This document shows positions 35,503 through 46,395 of a stretch of 64,000 nucleotides of DNA, piece after piece; position 1 is the stretch's first letter; the number at the start of each line of letters is the position of its first letter. The notes beneath the pieces are model-generated. The model ran no database searches. It had not been told where the DNA came from and saw nothing but the letters and a program-made list of their open reading frames with translations. Where the stretch lies: the NCBI GenBank assembly GCA_963580285.1, contig OY757023.1:85523108-85587107 (forward strand). Direction: 5' to 3'. This DNA is from Lucinisca nassula (taxonomy: Eukaryota > Mollusca > Bivalvia > Lucinida > Lucinidae). Both the position numbers and the translations under genes were made by a program.

Positions 35503-35999
35503 GGAAGGCCCAGATGAGGTGTTAAAGCATTTCATCTCAGCGATTTTCTATTGACACAGACTCAGTGGAGAAGCTTGCTGTCAATAGACAAGTGTATATT
35601 TATCATATGGCGTTGCGATGTAATATATCTGACAATTCCCTAGTGAATTAAATATGCAAATTACAGTAGAATATCAATGGCGCGAACTCCGATGGCTCGT
35701 TTACCATGGATGAGTCGAACCCGTTCTTGAGTCCGCAGGGAGTTCCTCCAAATCCGATATAAGGGTAATTTAGGAAGATTTTCTCCATGTATCTTGCAAA
35801 TGTATGCTGTGTGGTCAATGAGGCGATTCTAATGAGTACACACAACATACATTTGTAATACGGAACACCGAAAAGATATCCCACAATTATCTCCATTATG
35901 CCTCCTGGTATGGCCCTAATAGTAACCCTCTGTGGCTCGAGCTACCGCTGTCTCGAACAAATTTTCATGGTCCCAAAGGGGTTCGAGCCATCGAAGTTC
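35503..35999. other. Intergenic DNA with a variant MITE hairpin
   Basis: At 35797-35860, AATGTATGCTGTGTGG...GAGGCGATTCTAATGAG with complement ACACACAACATACATT forms a variant hairpin; a half copy is at 42376-42420. Otherwise unassigned. Confidence 0.5.
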
Positions 36000-36270
36000 G
36001 ACTGTAGTTAGATACGCACCGTAACGTTGCATGTACGCCGTCCTTAATGACGTCGCGTTTACTAATGGCGGAATATTTACATTTTTGTAAAACAGTCGTG
36101 AATAAAATGCCTTTTAAATGTCATCTGGCATTCGTGTACGTGTATATGTATAATTGAATTATTAAACTCGTATAGGAAAAGGCATAACATGCTCGCTTCG
36201 CATTTTACTCCTTTTGCTCAGCTCGTTTAATAAATTCAATAATACATGAGCAGTCATGTAAGTTCCCCTA
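36000..36270. repeat. Repeat G copy
   Basis: GTTAGATACGCACCGTAACG, GACGTCGCGTTTACTAATGG and the GCATTTTACTCCTTTTGC arm, in opposite orientation to 12296. Confidence 0.8.
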
Positions 36271-36567
36271 TATAGCGACGCAGCGAGAACTCTTATCAGA
36301 CCAAGCTGATGCGCAGGTTGGCCTGAGTCTTTGTCAGTCGTACATGCTCAAAGATTCCGTTTAATTGGCGCGATCAATCCTCTCCGTCTTGTGGCTGGCA
36401 TTATTTTGAAAGTTATGGATTTGAATATGGACCAATTCTCGAATAATAGCGCAAAAAGGTGTTCACAATGAAAATTAATTTAAAGTATCAGTCACATGTT
36501 TGTTCTTCTTTAAGAACCACAAGTACATTACATTTACAATGAATGAATACCAGTTGTTTGTTATTAG

Positions 36568-37875
36568 CTCGTCTGTTTTTTGAAAAAAAAAAAAAAAAAA
36601 CTTTCGAACTATTGTCATCACTCCGGCGTCTGCGTTGTCGTCGTCTGGCGTCGTCGTTCCAAAAAAACTTAACCTTGGCTATAACTTAAAAAGTATTAGA
36701 CCTAGCCTCATGAAACTTCATACACACACTCATCATCACAAGAGCTACATTTTGACCAAGGACCATAACAACATTGTTGATTTTGGCTGAATTATCTCCC
36801 CTTTTCCAATTTTTTTCTGAAACACATTTTTTGCTCTCATTTAATACTATTCACAACAGAGCCTTCAAACCTCACATGAATGTTCCTTGGGACAAGACCT
36901 TTTCAGTGATACCACACTTTTTGATCTGTGACCTTGACCTTTGAACTTTGACCTATTTTTCGAAAATTTAACCGAAAACCTTAACCTTGACCATATTTCC
37001 AAAAGTGTTTGGCCTACCTTCATGAAACTTCATACACATACTCACCATCACAAGAGCTACATTCCCTACAAGTTTTATAACTCCATCTTGCAATTTGATT
37101 GAATTATCTCCCCTTTTCTCTCCGTTTTTTTAAATTGTTTTTGTCTCTTATTTCAATACTATTCACAACAGAGCCTTCCAACTTCACATGAATGTTCCTT
37201 GGGACCAGACCTTTTCAGTCATACCACGCTTTTTGACCTGTGACCTTGACCTTTGAACTTTGACCTATTTTTCGAAAAATTAACCAAAAAAACTTAACCC
37301 TGACCATATTTCCAGAAGTATTTGGCCTGCCTTCATGAAACTTCATACTCACACTCACCCATCATCACAAGAGCTACATTTTGACCAAGGGTCATAAATA
37401 TATTATTGATTTTGGCTGCATTATCTCCCCTTTTCCAATTTCTTTCTCAAACACATATTTTGCTCTCATTTCAGTACTGTTTGAAACAGAGCCTTCAAAC
37501 TTCACACGGATGTTCCTTAGGACAAGCCCTTTTCAGTGATACCACACTTTTTGGCCTGTGACCTTGACCTTTTCACTTTGACCTATTTTTTAAAAAAATT
37601 AACCAAAAACCTGAACCTTGACCATATTTCAAAATGTATTTGGCCTACCTTCACGAAACTTCATACACATACTCACCATCACAGGAGCTACATTCTTTCC
37701 AAAAACTTTAACTTTGACCATATGGCTCAGCCTCATGGAACTTGACACATCTGTATTATCAAAAAGGCTATATTTTGTATAAGTTCAATAACTCTATGAT
37801 GCAATTTCACTGATTTGTCTATGTGACATGGAAAAACAGACGAGCATGGCGCCGCTTGCGGTGCTCTTGTTTTTT
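36568..37875. mobile_element. Non-autonomous DNA element with internal tandem repeats
   Basis: CTCGTCTGTTTTTTG at the left and AAAAACAGACGAGCATGG near the right end form short terminal inverted repeats. The interior is four diverged tandem units of about 310-320 bp, each with CATACACACTCATCATCACA-type sequence and CTTGACCTTTGAACTTTGAC. Confidence 0.75.
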
Positions 37876-37949
37876 AATACAATCGGTATTTCTCATTGCG
37901 AAATATTTTCAGCAGGTCTTGCAGCAAGTCGTGCAAACTAATCGCATGT

Positions 37950-38161
37950 TAACCCTTATCTTGCTGTTCACGACAACCCCTATCTTTGCAAACAGTGTAA
38001 ATCCAGATCAGATGGCTTCTGAAGAAGCCATCTGATCAGGATCTACATTGTTTGGCATTCAGTTTATGAATTTATAGCAACAAATTACATCACATAATTT
38101 GATTGGTTGATAGACAGAAATGGGTGTGGATTAAATGAATATTCAGCAAGATAAGGGTTAA
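37950..38161. mobile_element. MITE-C subfamily copy
   Basis: TTAACCCTTATCTTGCTG start and CAGCAAGATAAGGGTTAA end are a perfect 18-bp terminal inverted repeat. The core palindrome is at 37983-38055 (GCAAACAGTGTAAATCCAGA). Confidence 0.9.
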
Positions 38162-38639
38162 AATCAAGACTAACGACCACTACCGTGTACTGAGTAAGCC
38201 TAAAATGAACTGACACTTTCCTATATCGCTATTTTAAACGTACAGTTCATTTAGTAAATGAGATTTCTAAACAACAAGTGGAAAACTGAAATTTTTAAAC
38301 GACACGAAATTGGGCTTTAATGACAACAGCTATCGGGAGGGCAATATTTCTGAAATGCAAGATTTTGTTATTTTCTGGGTTCTGAAATGTCGAAAATGTT
38401 AAACTAGATTTCATGGCACCAGGAAAAATGGCAACTATAAACATAAATTACGCACTTTTAAAAGAACCAGTACTAGGCTGAAGTAACTGTTCATAATATT
38501 ATTTAATCATGAATGCCACTCAATGCTTGCAATTTTTAAGTTCATTACCCATTTCTGTATTACGTAACCTGGAAATCCAAGGGGAATAAATTCTACGATT
38601 GTTCTAATCAGCTGTATGATGCACTTCTTTTAGATGGTT
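38162..38639. other. Unassigned intergenic DNA
   Basis: No feature recognised. Confidence 0.5.
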
Positions 38640-39012
38640 ACACAGATACTTGGGGCCTGGACTCAGCTGAGTGATCATGGGCCGAACTGACCTCTTGAGG
38701 TTCGATTTTTGCACAGTTTTTCCATAGTTAAACAACTAGCCTAACCTGTTCAAAAAGCTGAATCATGTCTAGAAAGCTTACAAATAAAAGTAGATGTGAT
38801 AGCTATATAGCCCCTCCATAAAGGGGCTATATAGCCATTACAACTACTTTCATTTATAAGCTTTCTACGACATGAGTAAGCTATTTAACCAGGTTATTCT
38901 AGTAATCAGTCATGTTTAACTATGGAAAAAACTGTGCAAAAATCGAACTTCAAGAGGTCAGTTCGGCCTATGATCACTCACCTGAGTCCGGGCCCCAAGT
39001 ATCTGTGGATGG
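38640..39012. mobile_element. Foldback element with arms of about 170 bp
   Basis: ACAGATACTTGGGGCCTGGA at the left is complemented by the right end near 39005. The arms keep pairing through GAACTGACCTCTTGAGGTTC and the centre is GGGGCTATATAGCC. Confidence 0.88.
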
Positions 39013-39089
39013 TAATACTCAGCATGCTCATCGACCCTTCATTAATTTTGGAATTAATCACACACGGCATTACACCAAAATACCTTTCA

Positions 39090-39352
39090 TCATTACGCAA
39101 ACACGCCTATACAAATACATTGCCACCTTTATCGCCGAAAAAAAAAATGAAAATTTTAAGATGAAAAATTTTGATATTTTTCTTATTCCTGCTCAAAATA
39201 TAGATTGTGGACACTCGTTAGAACCGCAACCCACATCTATATTTTAGAGCAGAAATAAGATTAATAAGGTTTACCCCTGTAAACCCCAGTTTTATTATAT
39301 AAAAGTGGGGCTCAAGGGGGCCAGAATTATATAGGCGTGTTTTCCTGATGTA
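39090..39352. mobile_element. MITE-A with deleted hairpin centre
   Basis: CATTACGCAAACACGCCTAT start, CTCGTTAGAACCGCAACCC collapsed centre and GGCGTGTTTTCCTGATG end. Confidence 0.88.
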
Positions 39353-40079
39353 ATGAGGGGTTGGATTTTATAGAGTTGCCTAGTATCTTCCGGGACATTT
39401 CGGTGATTTCATCCAGGCCATCTGAGTTTAAAAATACTGAAACACCCATAGTGTGCTATAAATACACCAAACCTGTTAGATCTATCATTTTTAATTTTAA
39501 TAAAATTTGTTTCTGATCTTGATATTGATACTAACACTCCTGATACCTGAGATTGTAAAATCTCAGTGAATTGCTATCCTGCAGCTGGTCATATTATTAC
39601 TGGCAATTTAAAAATCAAATCACTGAGAGTGCTCATGGGACGATAGCTTGTGATCAATGGATAGGGTCGGGCAATTTTAGCGCCTGGTTGGTATTTGAAA
39701 TCAGGCCCATAAAGAATATAGTTTTGATTAGAATCCAAGGAACATAGCAGTTTGAAGCTATTCTGGGCCAGAGGTCGTGTTAAAGCAACAAAACCCATGT
39801 TGAAATTCTGTTTGAACATGATCTTCTGATATCAAAAATGGACTTTGTTTTGTTTATGTTAAACGTTGGAGCGACGAATACAGTACCAGTGAATATAGCA
39901 TTTTTAAGTATTGCAGAACAGGCGTAAAATAAACAAATACTAACATAAATATTAATTACATTGAAAAATATATTTTTGAAAGTAGACGCATTTGATACTT
40001 ATTGCAGAGAACCAGAGTTTTCTGGCATGAATTAATTTTTATTATCAATGTCTTATTGTTTTCGTTTACTTTCATGTTT
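39353..40079. other. Unassigned intergenic DNA
   Basis: No gene recognised. One minus-strand frame (39589-39819) has no family match I can support. Confidence 0.45.
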
Positions 40080-40445
40080 TATCATATGATGTCGCGTCTG
40101 AGAGTGTAATAACGCCATGTAATAAATTCGATAATCCACTAGTGGATTAAATATGCAAATTAGTTAGATACGCCCCGTAACGTTACATGTATGACGTCCT
40201 AAACAACGTCGCGTTTACTAGTGGAGGAATATTGACAAGTTTGTGAAACAATCGTTTATAAAATGCGTTTTAAATGTAATATGATAAATACATGTAGAAT
40301 CTTGCATTCGTGCTCATGTATTATTGAATTTATTAAACTCGTTGAAGAAAAGGAATAAAATGCTCGGCAAAGCCTCGCATTCTATTCCTTTTCCTCAACT
40401 CGTTTAATAAATTCAATATTACATGAGCAATAATGTAAGATCCTC
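40080..40445. repeat. Repeat G, most complete copy
   Basis: Covers GATGTCGCGTCTGAGAGTG, AATCCACTAGTGGATTAA and the palindromic end with GAATTTATTAAACTCGTTGA and its complement near 40400-40420. Confidence 0.85.
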
Positions 40446-40449
40446 TAAG

Positions 40450-40838
40450 TCCCTTTCTTTTGAAACGCGATCTGAAATTTCTATAGCTTTTAGCTTGATG
40501 TCTAGATAGTTGGATTGACAAACCTATTTTGATGGTTTGATCTGTCGAATTTACCCTCCAGAACTTTAGTTAAATAAAACAAATTCTTCTGATACCAAGT
40601 CCGCGCTTTTGGATTTACATCTGTCTTTTGTAAATGGGCTAGTTTTGATAAATTTGTGACAAACTCGATGATTTTGATTTTCATATTGTATTTTTTCTTT
40701 TTCTTTGGTGGTGATGCTCCCCGTGCAGCATTCTACGGTGTATATATATCGCAATTAATTCGATTTGCTAGAGTTTCTAGTCATGTGACTGACTTCACAA
40801 CTCGTAATAAATTATTAACTGCTAAACTTCTTAATCAG
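40450..40838 (+). pseudogene. Penelope-like reverse transcriptase fragment
   Basis: Carries the later part of the RT: a decayed linker around 40540-40680, then GDAPRAAFYGVYISQLIRFA at 40705-40770 and VTDFTTRNKLLTAKLLNQ up to about 40838, where a SINE-A starts. Stops and frameshifts precede it. Closely related to 34280-34400. Confidence 0.82.
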
Positions 40839-40839
40839 A

Positions 40840-41014
40840 GACGTTGCTTTAAATTTTGTGGGACTTTTACTCGACAATGAGATGAAATGACATCTCAATC
40901 CCTGCTGTCTAGTGAAACCAGTTGGGTTTCTATGCCGACTCGCACCACTTTGCCTTGGCAGTCTTATACCTTCTATGGTTTACCAGTACTTTCAGCTCTG
41001 TGTAGAAGCATCAT
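40840..41014 (-). mobile_element. SINE-A, truncated copy
   Basis: ACGTTGCTTTAAATTTTGTG through AGCTCTGTGTAGAAGCATC. The 3' tail and the 5' end are both missing. Confidence 0.8.
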
Positions 41015-41310
41015 GGGTGGATGCAATGAAGTTCTATAGTGTTTCGCTAGGAAAACTCTAATGTTTGGTCTGATATAGACATGACTAACTGAAGGCAGTT
41101 TGATATGATAACATACACCCATGTAAAGCCCACCTTAAATTGCGACGATTGGGATTTACAGGGAAATGCACTATTTTTCTGCCCCAAGACAAAGCTCAAC
41201 GGGGCGGTTTTCTATCATTTGCACACAAAAAAGGAAAATATCATATATCTGGATAAATTGTTAACTGATAAGTACAGGACTGTTCTCACCTCCACTAGCC
41301 TCTTGCCGCT

Positions 41311-41311
<1 letters not shown>
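41015..41311. other. Unassigned intergenic DNA
   Basis: A plus-strand frame (41105-41500) runs from here through the CT tract. Its ATG-side half matches nothing I know. Confidence 0.4.

Positions 41312-41391
<80 letters not shown>
41312..41391. repeat. CT dinucleotide microsatellite
   Basis: About 40 uninterrupted CT units. Confidence 0.97.
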
Positions 41392-41393
<2 letters not shown>

Positions 41394-41567
41394 GTGGCGA
41401 GGCCGAGATGAATAGTATATGGGGCCGAGATAACTTGGGGACGAGATGTTTAGGGGACGCCTTTTCAGTTATTTATTCTCAGCGTCGCCGAGGTGCCTAG
41501 GGGACCAGGTGGTTTGGGGTCGAAATGTCTTTTAATGTTACTGTTCTCATCTGACACCTCTGAGCTA

Positions 41568-41795
41568 TTAACCCTTTTGTATCAAATGGAATCTTCCTCC
41601 TTATATATAGCAGGAGTTCATTTCAAAATTTAGGGGTGTCAGGTTGTGTTTTCTTCAAAATTTAATAGGAAAATGGCTGAACTTTTTGCAAACAGTGGAG
41701 GCCCTGATCAGACGCCGCATTCTGCGGCGTCTGATCTGGGCCTGCACTGTTTGCCAGGGTACCCGTTTTGGGGTATCTGGTACTAAATGGGTTAA
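41568..41795. mobile_element. MITE-C, complete copy with near-perfect core
   Basis: TTAACCCTTTTGTATCAAAT start and GGTACTAAATGGGTTAA end. The core at 41684-41756 has GACGCCGCATTCTGCGGCGTC at its centre. Confidence 0.9.
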
Positions 41796-42629
41796 TTATT
41801 CTCTTCGTAACTTTTGAGAAATGCAGACAACAAAAAAAGCCAAAATAAGTGCTATTTTTACTTGAAATCTTTCTTCATTAAAACACGTTACATTTTGTAA
41901 AATGGTGCTTACCGGAGAAAGGGACTTTGCTTATGTACTGGAAACCGCGTCTGATCAGGTTCTACACTGTTGGCTTAAAGTGCAGCTAACAATCAAAACC
42001 CCCGTTCATTGCAATTTTGCCAACCACCACCCAGACACAATCGGTCCACCAGTACTGTCGGTACTTTGATTTTCAAAAGGTCATGTACACCCGCGTGATA
42101 GTGATGCGGTTCCAACTTAAGTTAAAACTAGGGATCCAAGTTGGCCCTAGTTTGAAAGCAACTGAATCTGCAGCATGTTGGTTCGTAGTGAGCATGCAAA
42201 TTGATCCGAAAAAAGTCGCCAAAATGAATCTCTTTATGTTATTCAAATACGGCGAAACTTCGATTGCCGAATACCTTTAGAAACTCCCAAATTACATGTA
42301 GTTCCAGACATGGGTAATTCGAGTCACTTACGGTTATTCAGAGAGTCATGCCAGCAGGCATAAAACTTATTAAACTAAATGTATGCTGTGTGTACTCATT
42401 AGAATCGCCTCAACGAGGCCCCGTTTTGGGACATTTCCAAACAGTGCAAAGACAAAGCAGATCTAAGTCTGCACTGTTTGCTTATAGATCGTACATTTTT
42501 GTAAAACTTACAACAAACAAAACTAACCTGGCATCCCTATAATTGGAAATGCATCACTCTTAACTCATAAGGTGAACTATTCCATTGTCATATACTGTTT
42601 AATAATGAAATGCCTTCCTTAATTAGGTA
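41796..42629. other. Intergenic DNA with MITE scraps
   Basis: MITE-C pieces lie at 41945-41985 and 42418-42490, and a variant MITE hairpin half at 42376-42420. The open frame 42017-42280 has no recognised family. Confidence 0.45.
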
Positions 42630-43232
42630 ACCGGTAGTAGTAAGGGCCCCACTTTAGCCCCACGAACTGCGCATGCGCAGCATTTGTATAACTTCCGGTG
42701 AAACGTAAGCGAAACGATTAGATGACGAAACTACCCTAAATATCGGACGTGTGTTCGAATGACGTAACTCGCGGTAATTACGCCGTAAGTATCCTAAATG
42801 TTGAGGCGAAAGATGTTCCCGCGGATTGGCGAAGTTCGCCGTGCCCGATTTGGTCGGGGTAATCGGGGTCTACCCCGTTCGCTCGAGCGATCCTATCCCA
42901 ATATTTAGGGAGATACTACCCGGTATAGTAGTGATGAAATTAAGTCTCTCACCCGCAAACCAATTATCGCCTCGAAAACCGGGAAAACAATGGAAGGTGT
43001 TGGAAGAGCTCGACTCGATGCGAGAAACTAGTAATGGACCGCGTCCCGGAAAAAAAAAAGTTTGGTTCGTTCGATTTGAGGTTTCACGTCCCCGTCAACG
43101 CCGTATAGGTCATTTTGGGGGGCGTTGCTCCCAGTCGCGCGAGACCTTTTCCGGACATATCTACGACATTTGTATCTCGGAGAATCTTTCTCGGCTACGG
43201 AATTTATACGGATATCAGGGGGGCGTAGCCAG
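42630..43232 (+). repeat. Left terminal inverted repeat (about 600 bp)
   Basis: Opens ACCGGTAGTAGTA. After a 35-bp diverged patch, it is almost base-for-base complementary to 49256-49857 from GCGCATGCGCAGCATTTG to GGGCGTAGCCAG. The long open frame through it is also present in the right copy because the sequences are the same; it shows no protein family. Confidence 0.93.
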
Positions 43233-43284
43233 TATGCATTATGAGAGTGGAGCGTAAAATGAGAAGCAAATGATGATAGGATTT

Positions 43285-43833
43285 TTGATCAGCTGTAATT
43301 ACCCTAAAAATTGGGGCACCTGAAGGGAGGTCACCGTAAATATCCTAAAGTTTGATCTCAAGCGATGTAGCAAACGTGTTCTGGTGGAATAGTGGAATGA
43401 CAAACAGTGCAGACCCTGGTCAGGGTGATCGGGATCTACACCGTTTTTTTCTGTCCCAATATTTAGGGTAATACTACCCGGTGCAGTCCTGCGATATTGA
43501 CAAATCGATTGTCTCCGACACTCAGTGCGAAACGCTTATCGCCTTTAAACTAGAAAACAATGAAACTCGCTGGAAGATAGCGTTTAGAAGGCTGATGTTG
43601 TCGTTTAAATTTCTAAACACGCTCGCTTCTGAATGGGCTGCGTCCCGGGAAAAGAAAGTTTTGTTCGTTCGATTTGAGGTTTCACGTCCCCGTCAACGCC
43701 GTATAGATCATTTTGGGGACGTTGCTTCCAGTCGCACGAGACCTTTACCGGACATATCTACGACATTTGTATCTCGGAGAATCTTTCTCGGCTACGGAAT
43801 TTATACGGATATCAGGGGGGCGTAGCCAGAGCA
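43285..43833 (+). repeat. Degenerate partial duplicate of the TIR inside the element
   Basis: TAATTACCCTAAAAATTGGG, AATATTTAGGGTAATACTAC and, from 43640 to 43833, close copies of the inner TIR third (TACGACATTTGTATCTCGG, GGGCGTAGCCAGAGCAAAAA). A MITE-C scrap sits at about 43400-43441. The extra copy is directly oriented to the left TIR. Confidence 0.85.
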
Positions 43834-43910
43834 AAAATACTTTAACACGAAACTCTCGATACGGAAAGAATTTGCTCCGCTTCTATCGCTACTATAAAAT
43901 TCGTAAAATC

Positions 43911-44240
43911 ATCGCGAAAACACGCCTATATAATTTTGACTCCCTTAAACCCAACTTTTAAACCGTAAACTTTGAGTATGCAGGCGGTAAACCTTATTTT
44001 CCTTATTACTGCTCCAAGACATAGGTTGTGGGTACTCGTTAGAACCGCCTCATCGAGGCGATTCTAACATATTTAAACCCAACTTTTATACAGTAAAATT
44101 TGGCTTTGCAGGGGTAAACCTTATTTTCCTTTTTAAGACATAGGTTGTGGGTACTCGTGAGAACCGCCTCGGCGAGGCGATTCTAACGTATATCTATAAC
44201 ATTTGTATCTCGGAGAATTTTTCTCGGCTATGGAATTTAT
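43911..44240. mobile_element. MITE-A left half, partly duplicated, plus a TIR scrap
   Basis: ATCGCGAAAACACGCCTATA begins a MITE-A. The segment from AACCCAACTTTTA through the hairpin is repeated (43950-44070 and 44070-44190). A short TIR-like piece (ACATTTGTATCTCGGAGAAT) follows at 44200-44235. At 44300-44345, CGTTATAACGAGTTTGTCG relates to the TIR element at 53055. Confidence 0.75.
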
Positions 44241-44423
44241 ACACTCATTTCCTATCAAGCTGATCAGATCGATGCTTAGTTTTGAGGATTCGTACCGTTT
44301 AAATTATCGTTATAACGAGTTTGTCGTTATAACGAATGTCGGTATAAAGAGGGTTGACTGAGGGCATAGCGGAAATAGATGCGCTCGATCGGGGTTAGCT
44401 CCGTTTGGTCAGGGGCGGTCAGT

Positions 44424-44735
44424 CCGTTTGTTTGTTTGTTTGTTTGATTTTGAGGTTTAACGTCCCCGTCAACGTTGTATAGGTCATTTCGGAGACGTTG
44501 CTTCCAATTTTGTGGGACTTTGACCCGACATTGAGATGAAATGACATCTCAAGCCCTGTCGTCCAATGAAACCAATAGGGTTTATAAGCATGGACGGTCC
44601 GACTAGCACCGCTTTGCCTGGGCAGGCTTAGATCCTCTAAGCGGTTTACCAGTACTCGTGTGGGGTCAGACTCAGCTCTGCGTGGAAGCATCACGCAGCC
44701 CATCATTTTCTTCAAGCCCCGATAGGCGGAATTTA
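44424..44735 (-). mobile_element. SINE-A copy inside the 7.2-kb element
   Basis: GTTTGTTTGTTTGTTTGATT tail through GAGGTTTAACGTCCCCGTCA to CAAGCCCCGATAGGCGG. Confidence 0.9.
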
Positions 44736-44744
44736 TACAGATAT

Positions 44745-44925
44745 CATAAACACACACACACACACACGCAAGAACACACGCACAAACACATACATACACA
44801 CACGCACATACATACACACACGCACATACATACACACACGCACATACATACACACACGCAAGAACACACACACACACACACACTTGCACACATACATACA
44901 TACATACATGCATACATGCATGCAT

Positions 44926-45007
<82 letters not shown>

Positions 45008-45140
45008 ACATACATACATACATACATACATACATGACTCACACTCATGTACATACATACATACATACATTCATACATAAACACACACACACACACACAC
45101 ACATGTACATACGCACATACATACATACACACACTCATGC
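44745..45140. repeat. CA/CATA/CACG simple-repeat tract
   Basis: Mixed (CA)n, (CATA)n and (CGCA)n tracts. All long frames across it on both strands are repeat translations. Confidence 0.95.
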
Positions 45141-45277
45141 ACAACGCAAACAAACTGCTTCAAACCCTAATAAAAAGCTTAAAACGACATACCCGATCAA
45201 AGCTCTACGCCATTCTAACAGACAATAACTTCTAATGGCTAAAGGCCTATGTTTTAATATGGCTACGACATATTTTG

Positions 45278-45307
45278 ATTGGTTGCTATTAATAACCGAC
45301 TTATAAT
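45278..45307 (+). promoter_or_regulatory. Possible promoter of the viral-type gene cluster
   Basis: An ATTGG (inverted CCAAT box) at 45278-45282 and TATAAT at 45302-45307 precede the first ATG of the cluster by about 70 bp. Position is suggestive only. Confidence 0.2.
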
Positions 45308-45377
45308 ACTTATGCTGTAAACAGTCAGTAGGGGTCTTTGAGATGGAGGTGGAGCTTTGAATGCGTAAAACGACAAA

Positions 45378-45569
45378 ATGAACAATGCATTATGTAGCTG
45401 TTGCGAAAATATGCCTCACAGATACGTATATGAATGTCCTATATGTCATAGAAAGAATGTGTTGTATATCGTTTCTCATTTGAGAAAAGTACACCGTGTG
45501 ACTGTAGAAGACTGGTTGGAGAAAGTAAAAAGAAAACGTGTAATTATTGTAGGTAGTGTTAATAGTTGA
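45378..45569 (+). CDS. Small C2H2-like zinc-finger protein
   Basis: A 63-residue ATG-initiated frame (AAAATGA context). Residues C20-x2-C23-x10-H34-x4-H39 form a C2H2-like finger with the run SHLRKVH. Its spacing and pattern (CPIC...SHL..VH) are identical to those of the finger at the N-terminus of the ATPase protein 1 kb downstream, so the two are probably related. Three more cysteines (C6, C8, C9) precede it, and the C-terminus is basic (KVKRKR). First gene of the cluster, 34 bp before the next open frame region. A nucleic-acid-binding or regulatory role is inferred from the finger only. Confidence 0.65.
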   Translation: MNNALCSCCENMPHRYVYECPICHRKNVLYIVSHLRKVHRVTVEDWLEKVKRKRVIIVGSVNS

Positions 45570-45690
45570 CCTTTCCAATAGAACGTATAATCTATAATCA
45601 AACGTGACTTTCAAAAGCTATTTGAGTTCTAAAATAAAAACCAATCAAAAAGAAGTATGGGACGTAAGAAGACGAGTTGACGTTTTCATT

Positions 45691-45852
45691 ATGATTCTGA
45701 CTTTGTTGTGCCTCTGTCACGAATACATAGCCAAACCTCTGATACCCAATTACAAGTTGCGATTCGAAGCTAGAGAAGGCGCAAACTGGTTTATCTACTG
45801 TTGGAAAGAGGAACTTGACGAGCATGACGAGCAATCAAAAACAAACTTATAA
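45691..45852 (+). CDS. Possible small protein with hydrophobic N-terminus
   Basis: 53 codons from the first ATG (MILTLLCLCHEYIAKPLIPN...), in a frame open since about 45598 but without an earlier ATG. The start is short and hydrophobic, then charged with a tryptophan-rich middle. It overlaps the next gene by 29 bp, as in compact viral genomes. No family recognised. It could be noise between two real genes. Confidence 0.35.
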   Translation: MILTLLCLCHEYIAKPLIPNYKLRFEAREGANWFIYCWKEELDEHDEQSKTNL

Positions 45853-46240
45853 AGTCCAACAAGAACAGCTGTGGCGTCCTATAAGAACCGTCAAATGGAT
45901 AAGCGTTATTGGTATTATCGTTATCACGCTTTCCTCTCCTATATTTGTCTTGGCTAGTATCGACTGGAGTCAAGACCCTCCCTTGGATTACCATGTCAAA
46001 GTGGAAGCTAACCAGACGGCTTGCTCGTATTTGGAACAATTTTATCTAACGGACAATGTAATAATCTCGGTGTGCAACAGAGACGACGACATCGTTCTCG
46101 ACATTCGTCTCTTCTTAAACCGAACGGCTACCATTTGCGGTATTCCTTTGAACTTGAGACAGTGGAGGACTCTAGAGAAAATCTTGCCCGGCGTGAATCG
46201 AGCTATCGAAAAAGCAAGTCGAGATGCGAATGACAGGTAG
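45824..46240 (+). CDS. Membrane-anchored protein with PC4-like domain
   Basis: 138 residues from the first ATG (45824). Residues about 25-46 are a hydrophobic span (WISVIGIIVITLSSPIFVLA), suggesting one membrane anchor. Residues about 79-130 resemble the C-terminal domain of transcriptional coactivator PC4/p15: VLDIRLFL for the VDIREF strand, GIPLNLRQWRTL for the GISL..EQW..L turn and helix, then LPGVNRAIEK. PC4 domains bind single-stranded DNA. The membrane span on such a domain is unusual; two possible N-glycosylation sites (N63, N99) fit an outward-facing domain better. The PC4 match is motif recognition by eye. Confidence 0.6.
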   Translation: MTSNQKQTYKVQQEQLWRPIRTVKWISVIGIIVITLSSPIFVLASIDWSQDPPLDYHVKVEANQTACSYLEQFYLTDNVIISVCNRDDDIVLDIRLFLNRTATICGIPLNLRQWRTLEKILPGVNRAIEKASRDANDR

Positions 46241-46395
46241 CGGGGAAAAGAATGGATTAATTTTAGAAAGATTCACCCAAGAAGCGAATTCGGACATGTC
46301 ATTAACCCATTTTTTTATCATCGACCTATTCGGCTAACGAATTTTTGATTCAGTGGTTGTTAATATATCAACTAAGCAGCCATTCAAGTCCATTC

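Noticed and set aside
41105..41500. 131-codon plus-strand frame with a serine-leucine repeat
   Set aside because: Half of it is the CT microsatellite; the rest has no family and no conserved start.
42826..43257. Open frame of 143 codons in the left TIR, repeated in the right TIR
   Set aside because: Conservation follows from the TIR being duplicated. Part of the frame is SINE-A tail-like sequence and it begins on a non-ATG codon (TTG); no protein motif.
44419..45235. Long open frames on both strands (up to 244 codons) rich in Cys/Val/Tyr or His/Thr
   Set aside because: They are translations of CA, CATA and CGCA microsatellites joined to SINE-A; no start context or family.
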